From NCBI GenBank assembly GCA_964030785.1, contig OZ034970.1:42470635-42534634 (forward strand): 64,000 nucleotides of DNA. The letters are read 5' to 3'. Below are positions 57,791 to 64,000 of the stretch, in pieces; positions within the stretch are counted from its first letter, which is position 1; the number at the start of each line of letters is the position of its first letter. The translations under genes were made by a program, and so were the position numbers. Below the pieces are notes generated by a model. The model had not been told where the DNA came from. It searched no databases and was given only the letters and a program-made list of their open reading frames with translations. The DNA is from Siderastrea siderea (taxonomy: Eukaryota > Cnidaria > Anthozoa > Scleractinia > Rhizangiidae).

Positions 57791-58109
57791 CATTAAAATA
57801 TTTTCTTTCCCATTTTGCTTGATGTGCCATATCTGGGTCACCCCCGTTCCCCAAATTGGACTTTGGACTTTGCGCCCGCGTTTTCTCAGTGGTTTTACTT
57901 CCCCTTGAGCCCGCGATCCCTTTTTCCTACGCGCCAGCGGTTTCCCTTTCCAAATCACGTGACTTCCGGTTGCATGAGCCCGCGATCCCTTTTTCCAACT
58001 GGTCAGCGGTTTTCCCCTATTAAAAAAACACGTGACTTCCGGTTCCGGTCATGACGTCGCCGACCAATCAGAAGCCTCCATTTGTGCCATACGGGCCCAC
58101 ATTACTACT
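57612..58109 (-). repeat. Right terminal inverted repeat of the Polinton
   Basis: The partner of 37132-37625. It contains, at 57630-57667, a copy of the last codons and stop of polB: ACCTTCCAAACTCACCC then GGATACCAGTGA, compared with ACCTTCCAGACCTACCC then GGGTACCAATGA at the true gene end. Confidence 0.93.
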
Positions 58110-58115
58110 ATCGGG
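58110..58115 (+). repeat. Right target site duplication of the Polinton
   Basis: ATCGGG directly after ...CATTACTACT, identical to 37126-37131. Confidence 0.95.
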
Positions 58116-58262
58116 TCTGACCATACCCTGTTTACGACAAGTTGATATCCTATTTAGGACAGAATCGGTTAAAATTTTGTACCCTGTTTAGGACAGAGTG
58201 GCCAAAAACCATGCCTTGTCCAGCGGCACGTCCCCGTATAGGCAATATGGGGGAGTAACCCC
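58116..58262. repeat. Right part of the repeat that received the Polinton
   Basis: Contains CCTGTTTACGACA, CCTATTTAGGACAGA and CCTGTTTAGGACAGAG in series, then the GGGGGAGTAACCCCCCGCCC end. It is the continuation of 36894-37125 on the other side of the Polinton. Confidence 0.55.
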
Positions 58263-59030
58263 CCGCCCTGGGCTTTTTTTCCGGGGCTTTTGTTAAGCGC
58301 TTTATTTTGTTTATGCAAACCCTTGAGACAAGCAAGGTTGTTTGCGTGTCAAAGACCGCGGATTATAAGCTGCCGATGTTTGGATGCTTTGGGGCAAAAT
58401 GTGACGAAAATTATGCCAACTGGATTTTTTGCCAAATAAGAGACGTGTAACTTTTTGGATCTCTCTTTCATCGATGTTTGATTTGAAACGGCTAAAGCCA
58501 TGTGTTCATGGGATAGTCACCTGGTCACAGATGCCCGTTTTTAAAACAGTGCTCTGGTTCCTTTTCTTCAGTTCAATCAAAAGAATTGGATATCATTGTA
58601 TCAGTTTTGATATAAAAAAGCTGCAACAGCGAAAACAAAAAAGTCTAATTCTGCATCATTCTGCATCGCGTGTTTTGATTTCATGTCCAAATTCAATTAA
58701 GACCTAACTCTTAAAGAACTGGAGGCTTCTTGGAACCTTGCTGACTTCGAGTGGAAGCGCCTCACAGACGACGGTGGATCGCTTAACTTTCGAGCTACTT
58801 TCGCACTCTGGTGAAGGTGTCTTTTGATAAGCCATTTCGGAATTGTCTTAAGCCTCTCTATCAAAGCGAGGCTAGCTGCACACCTTTAATATTTAAAAAT
58901 ATGGTCTTATTTACACGTAAATGAAAACTAATTTTCATATGGAAGGTTGTGCACATAGCCTCGCTTTGAAAGGGAGGCTTAAAGCAATTGTGGTCAACCT
59001 AAATGTGTTCTACAAGATTTACAACGTGTC
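58263..59030. other. Inner left arm remnant and element interior
   Basis: 58263-58430 matches the reverse complement of about 60335-60482: CTTTTGTTAAGCGCTTTAT corresponds to CTTTTGTCAAGCGCTTTAT, and CCGATGTTTGGATGCTTTGG is shared. It completes the left arm split at 36893. Beyond it is non-coding interior. A small inverted repeat (58850-58880 with 58950-58982; AAGCCTCTCT...GAGGCT types) may be another miniature element. Confidence 0.6.
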
Positions 59031-59420
59031 TTGAACTGTTCAGCAACACTCATTTATTCAACAAGTAAATTTGAACATGTCACACCTTTGCTTTTAAATC
59101 TTCACTGGCTTCCTGTTGAACAAAGGATTATTTTCAAGATCGCTCTGGTTGCATTCAAAGCTCTTCATGACGCTGCTCCCAATTACATCACGGAACTTCT
59201 TAGGCCTTACAAGCCTAGCACGCAGGACACTGAGATCATCTAGTCATTATCTCCTTGGTTTCCCAGATTTAATCTGAAAACGTATGGCGGTCGTTCCTTT
59301 ACAGTTGCCGCTCCGACCATATGGAACAGCCTTCCCTTAGAATTAAGAAAATGTGTATCTCTTTCGACTTTTAAGTCTAAACTTAAGACTTGGCTGTTTA
59401 AAGAAGCTTTTGGCTAGGAA
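59031..59420 (+). pseudogene. LINE C-terminal fragment
   Basis: 59031-59243 reads LLLNLHWLPVEQRIIFKIALVAFKALH, then PNYITELLRPYKPS. After a frame break, about 59244-59418 reads GGRSFTVAAPTIWNSLPLEL and FKSKLKTWLFKEAF. These are the last domain blocks of many cnidarian and vertebrate CR1/RTE-like LINE proteins. The reverse transcriptase is missing. The following 59480-59562 has the GGGAAATGGCGCTATAGAAAT-type 3' end, then an ATT microsatellite, so this is a typical 5'-truncated LINE in the interior of the inverted-repeat element. Confidence 0.85.
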
Positions 59421-59562
59421 TTCTGATTTATTTATCGTTATGATCAATTTTAGTTCATTTTTATTTATTGCTTTTTAAGATTATTTGTAGATTAACGTAA
59501 TGACAACTTTGTAAAGCACCATTGAACCATTGGGAAATGGCGCTATAGAAATTTATTCTTAT

Positions 59563-59563
59563 A

Positions 59564-59618
<55 letters not shown>
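59563..59618. repeat. ATT microsatellite at the LINE tail
   Basis: About 18 ATT units directly after the LINE 3' end, as expected for a LINE that ends in a simple repeat. Confidence 0.9.
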
Positions 59619-60334
59619 GTTGGGAAATGGCCTATTTCACTTCTCGCTCACAGGTCTGATTAAATTCTCGACTTAAACAAAGAACTACCCCTAAGTTCCG
59701 CATCCTTTGAACAGTTCACTTGAAGGATAATCATTTCTTTTGAAGTATTAGACACGATCACGGTCTCAGTTTAGCGATCATGTCGTGGGGCGGGGGGGGT
59801 GGGAAGCCTAGCTATGACCTTTGTATTTCCGGGGCTTTTCCCGCCCATAGGGCTTCGCCGAACGAAGAATGGTACTGGCTTTTGTACAAACCCTCTTCAC
59901 TGGCTTGCTGTTGACGTGCCAAGGTGGAAAATTATCTGACAAGCATTTACTAATTTCGATGTTGGACGTTACTATTTAACTGGGAAACAATAGCTTCTAG
60001 TAATTTTTGGCCACCTCAGGCCTCAGCCTGAAAATATCATAAAAGCTTATAATTATAACAGCCTGCCTGAGCCTCATTGTCGTTAATTTTCCTGTGATTC
60101 TGATATTGTATTCATTCTCTTATGTTTCTCATTATACATTAATTGCAATACTTGTGAATGCAATAAAACTGATTGAGAGAACAAAACGAACCAGAGCACT
60201 GTTATATATTATAAAAGGCCATCTAACCAACCCTGGAAAAGGAACCTACCAAGACGTAGCTTTAGCCGTTTCAAATCAAACAAAAACTTTCAAGTTTCTT
60301 ACAACCTGATGAAACGTTTGGCAGAAAATTTAGT
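59619..60334. other. Interior of the inverted-repeat element, non-coding
   Basis: No gene is supported. A G-run lies at 59790-59800. A 71-codon plus frame at 60094-60309 shows a hydrophobic start but no family features. Confidence 0.45.
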
Positions 60335-61576
60335 TTGCATAATTCTCGTCACATTTTGCCCCAAAGCATCCAAACATCGGCACTTTACAATTCGCGGTCT
60401 TTTTATTGAGTTTGCTCCACTGACGCGAACAACCTAGTTTGTATAAACAAGATAAAGCGCTTGACAAAAGTCCCGGGACAAAAGCACCAAAATTTCGAAG
60501 GCGTCGTGGAAAAGGCAGATCAAAGAGCAAATTGTAGGAATAAAAAACCAAACCCGACTACAAAAAAGTAGAGATTCATTAATTGTTACAAGTTGTCCAT
60601 TTCATTGCAAACAGAGTTATTCAAATGACACATGAATAGAAGTCAGTGCTTTAACTAGCTGAATTCGTCGTCAACGTTTTCTACCTACACTGCACGTAGT
60701 CTCAACATTTCTTTAATATTCCATTAAAGCAAAAGTGGGATCCAAACAGTTAAAGAGGTTTTTGCAACGGTTACCGGAACGGACCAAGTTTAGCAGACAA
60801 CCTAATTTGCATAATGTGAGTCACGCAATTCTCCGGATTAGCATCCAAAGATCAGGACTCAGTAATTCGCTTATTTCATCAATTTGAACAGTTCAAAACT
60901 TCTATTTGTGTGTGCTTTTCTGTATTTATGACTTGAAATTGAGAAATCTTAAAATCTAGAAGCTATTCAGTTCACACGATCCGAATTTGCTCAACAACCT
61001 AATTTGCATAATGCGTGTGTCATATTCGCAAAAATCACCAAAAGTTCGAAGTCACTGTGGTAAAGGACGATGAAAAGCGCAAGGTATTTTTATATTTCTG
61101 TACTCCCTGACATCTCAGTAACGCACTTCGATAGAAATTTAGAGCGACTCGGTCTGGACTCGGGAAATAAAGGCCGACGAAGACAGGGTACTTTTGCGAG
61201 TTTTCAGAAAGCGCTCAGATGAGTGTTAATATATCAATTATCACGAGCTTCCACTTCAACACAAATTAAATTTAACACACGCTTTACACCCTTGAAGGAC
61301 CTCTTAACTTAAAAATAATAACACTTTTTTGCTGCGTGTTGTGGTTTTTGAGCAGTGAGGTCGCTAACTTATGCAATTTTCGCGTCTGGCCAGGTGCTAA
61401 TTTACGGCTTTTGCCGCTCTTACTGTTGTGGGCTGTAAAAAAACTATTTTAACGTATTTCCTAAAACGAAACTCGTTTCATTTACTTGTGACCCAAGATG
61501 GTTTCCTGGGCAAAGTTTGAGGGAAAACTTTTTTCTGACCCGAAATGCAGTGGACCGCTCTTACAGACATTGCCAC
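60335..61576 (-). repeat. Right arm of the long inverted repeat
   Basis: This uninterrupted arm of about 1.24 kb lets one read the original sequence at the junction that was split in the left arm (TTTTGTCCCGGGACTTTTGTCAAG region near 60455-60485). It ends with CATTGCCAC followed by TTAA. Confidence 0.8.
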
Positions 61577-63897
61577 TTAAGTTGTAATTTTTGACCACTT
61601 TGTGACATCTCCAGTGAAAACTGTTTTGTAACTTCCGTTTCAACTAATGTAAGAAGTTTGAGAATTCACACTTTTGTCAATTTCCATTTCGTTGTTCAAA
61701 TTCTTGTGACAACGATGGGATCACAGCTCCTGCACTGAAAAGAAAAATTGACGTTTTGTCAAAAATTAACAATAGTTGTAAGTTAAGCGCTTGTGAAGAG
61801 TGGTAGCACATCACAGCCAAATAAATTCTACTTCTGTTTTAGTCGATAAAATGCGTGGTCACAGATTTCTATTTCCATAAAAAGGCGAAACAGCTGTTTT
61901 CTCTCGGTCAATTGCTAACTGATCGAAACAATAAATGTGCCCTTGTTAATTTTATTGTGTTAAATATATGCAAACAACGCAAATGGCATTAAAAAAATGA
62001 CAAAAATTACTGTTTGGAAGAAGCTGTAGGAGACCTCGAGACGACAACTTTTCACACAGATTTTTTTGTTCTAAGTATAAATATGTGAAAAATGTATCCT
62101 TTTCGAAGTGCAAATAAATGAAAACGGATGAGAACCACAAATACCCTTAACTTCCGGGCAGCTTGTGTCCACAAGGCCCTAACAGTTACTAAAATGGATT
62201 TTTTTCTTTTAGTTAAGTGCCTGTTGTCATTCGGATTGCATGCACGCCCTGTCGTTGCCAATAACTTTTTCCCAATTCGTAATTTTTGAATACTTTGTGA
62301 CGTTCTTATCGAAAAATATTAATGGTTTCCGAACTTTGGTAGGCGAAGTTGACAAATTCCACTTTCTTTGTTCATTAACCCTTCTGACAACATGAGCTAA
62401 TAGATCTCGGGCGGGATTGGGAAGGTGAAGTTTTCTCAAAAACTAACGATCGTAAGAAAACGTTTTTTAAGTCCTCGTAAAAGTCATAGCACATCTGTCG
62501 AATTCATTCGCCTTTTATGTCTAAAACTGCATGATTTTAGATTTCCCTTCATAAAAATGAAAGAGCTGTCCTCTTGGTTCAACAGATGTTTGATTAAAAT
62601 ATAAATGTGCCTAATTGCTAGATATATTGATTTTATATACAAGCAATACAAATGGAATAAAAAATAATTTATTTTCCCTCAGTCTCCTCTAAAATATGTT
62701 TAATGAAATAATAAACAAGATCTCCAAACGAATCTTGCTAGCGTGTAGTACAGCATTTTCCGCTTTCTCACCTTATGGCATTTCCAAGTAAAAATATTAA
62801 CGTTCAAAGCACGCCTGACTTCTCAGTCGTTTCACTACAAGAATTTTTTAACAAATATTGCCAATAAAGAAGCTACATGTAAGCTTGGAGTGTCATCTTG
62901 AAATGCCGTTTGAAGAATTCAGCTGCGAGATGTTCAGAGATAAATGTCCAGGAGGAGCGAAAACCAAAACCAACAGCAACAAAACATGTTGCTGGTGAAA
63001 TCTATATGAGGACAAACATTTTCTCGACCTAGGTTGAATTGGTTATCCGCGTTTTACCTGGGCAAAATATGTACAACCTAGTTTTGGTTCAGCTGCCTGA
63101 AAAGGTATTTTCTTTATGGGATGTGGTTAAAAATTTGGGGCGTGTTTTTTTTGTGGGGAGGGGGGGGGGAAGGGAGGGGATCTGAAAATAAGAAAACATA
63201 AGAAAAAACGATTCTATCGCTTAGCCTCCCCCCTCTCTAGCCCTCATCCAGTAGCTCAATCTAGGAAACGAAAGCAACTAGCAACCGCCAATCATCGACA
63301 GTCAAACTAAATACAAAAAGCAGTTGAAAGTTACCAAAAGCAAAAACGTAAACATGTGACAATCTAAACAGGCAAAGTTGATAAAACAACACCGCTCCCG
63401 ACCCCGATGCAATACTACGCAGAATGATTCACATGGAATATGATTATGCAAAAGTGGTGCTACAAACAGATTTAACAAAAAAAGATGGCGCCAGAACAAA
63501 TATTCCGTTCGACTATACCAAGAAGATACCATTTTCCGCAGTATCATAGCAAGCATTTTTTCAGTAATATAAAGTCTAAACTATAAGAGCACATAACTGA
63601 TTGTTATTTTATTGTCCCCCAAAGCACAATAAAGCACACATAAGACAACCAAAGATGCTTCCTTTATTGAAAAGACTCCATTATCTGAACACTATTAAGT
63701 GTGGTTAAGAAACAGGAAAGACCAATTTTTATTACGAAAAACAGGCAATTTCCAATTGCTTGGCGTTAAGACCACTTTGCTTTATTCCGAGCCCCGCATC
63801 TGCTTCTTTTGACCAGCGAATACTTGAAGTTTGTAAGATACGTTAAGACCTTAAAATCATAACGAATTTTAATATAAAATGAACCTAGATTCTTAAT
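61577..63897. other. Flanking DNA with dispersed repeat copies
   Basis: About 61800-61995 is a copy of the repeat at 19850-20035 (AAATAAATTC(T/C)ACTTCTGT, ATGGCATTAAAAA). About 62470-62665 is a more diverged copy. About 62095-62250 resembles 35600-35780. A G-rich run lies at 63156-63175. No protein gene is supported. Confidence 0.55.
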
Positions 63898-64000
63898 TTA
63901 ATTCAACCTGTTCAGCTGCAGATTACTTCTGTCCATGGGCACAGCATCACCTCTCCCTGCTATCTCCAGTAGCGCTACAATGGTTTGTGAGCGGCAGTAT
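63898..64000 (-). pseudogene. 3' end of another class A GPCR copy, cut by window edge
   Basis: The minus strand reads YCRSQTIVALLEIAG, then AVPMDRSNLQLNRLN and a stop at 63898-63900. This matches the tail of the copy at 25006-26206 (RSQAIAAPLEVAGGG, VPMDERHLQLNSLN). Only the tail is in view, so it cannot be said whether the gene beyond the edge is intact; it is labelled partial for that reason. Confidence 0.8.

Larger units (their letters stand above)
37132..58109 (+). mobile_element. Intact Polinton/Maverick (adintovirus-like) element, 20,978 bp
   Basis: The ends are inverted repeats beginning AGTAGTAATGTGGGCCCG and flanked by ATCGGG. The element encodes the diagnostic set: protein-primed DNA polymerase B, integrase, major capsid protein, penton-like proteins, adenain-type protease and FtsK/HerA-type packaging ATPase. 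About 20 genes are packed with short spacers. GC content is clearly higher than in the flanks. No stop or frameshift disrupts the core genes and the terminal repeats differ by very few bases, so it is probably recent. Such elements replicate by protein priming and are thought to form virions. Here that is inferred from gene content, not shown. Confidence 0.96.
35793..61576. mobile_element. Long inverted-repeat element flanked by TTAA, host of nested insertions
   Basis: The segment from 35793 (GTGGCAATGTCTGTAAGAGC) is repeated in inverted orientation ending at 61576. TTAA lies just outside both ends (35789-35792 and 61577-61580), as in piggyBac-type target sites, though the terminal bases do not look like classic piggyBac ends. 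The left arm is 35793-36893 and resumes at about 58262-58430, because about 21.4 kb has been inserted into it. The right arm is 60335-61576. Without the insertion the element would be about 4.4 kb with arms of about 1.25 kb. The interior (58430-60335) has no transposase that I recognise, only a LINE fragment, so it is non-autonomous. Confidence 0.7.

Noticed and set aside
57185..57908. Plus-strand frames with KGTQRNTH-type repeats
   Set aside because: They are translations of the tandem non-coding array and have no start context or domain.

Overview
The window looks like nuclear DNA of a cnidarian, probably a reef coral. This is inferred from its content: AT-rich, gene-poor sequence packed with metazoan transposons, a tandem set of intronless rhodopsin-like receptors with an NRY motif, and a Polinton/Maverick (adintovirus-like) element. 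No marker gene was available to prove the taxon.

Layout. 1-9456 is non-coding DNA with a G-tract-flanked MITE and a broken Tx1/L1-type LINE. 9457-16858 is a complete Ty3/Gypsy-type LTR retrotransposon: identical-length 215-bp LTRs, primer site, gag, pol and polypurine tract. Its pol frame carries three in-frame stop codons, and a MYND zinc finger sits at the gag/pol junction. 16859-22000 holds several MITEs and a LINE 3' end. 22000-35264 is a minus-strand array of class A GPCR copies. Two are intact (30846-31844 and 34263-35264). The others are broken by frameshifts, a 153-bp MITE with a 9-bp target duplication, or a Penelope-like element. Another copy runs off the right edge at 63898-64000.

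37132-58109 is the centrepiece: a 20,978-bp Polinton with a perfect 6-bp target duplication (ATCGGG) and nearly identical terminal inverted repeats of about 500 bp. It encodes protein-primed DNA polymerase B, a retroviral-type integrase with a chromodomain, major capsid protein, two tandem penton-like proteins, adenain-like protease, packaging ATPase and a PLA2-like protein. It also encodes many small Arg-rich proteins sharing a QRGG motif. Accessory genes include a RING-type protein, a GRF-type zinc-finger protein, a SLOG-fold nucleotide-binding protein and a two-membrane-segment protein that resembles SLATT effectors. A tRNA-like unit with complete A and B boxes and a T9 terminator lies between the protease and ATPase genes. 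All long reading frames of this element are open, so it could be a recent, possibly functional provirus-like insertion.

The Polinton sits inside a smaller repeat. That repeat has itself split one arm of a long inverted-repeat element (35793-61576) flanked by TTAA. Within the Polinton the organisation suggests two transcriptional phases. Accessory and replication genes lie near the ends behind divergent TATA promoters that are inverted copies of one another. A long, tightly packed plus-strand block of integrase and virion genes follows, in which many small genes have a TATA box inside the gene before.
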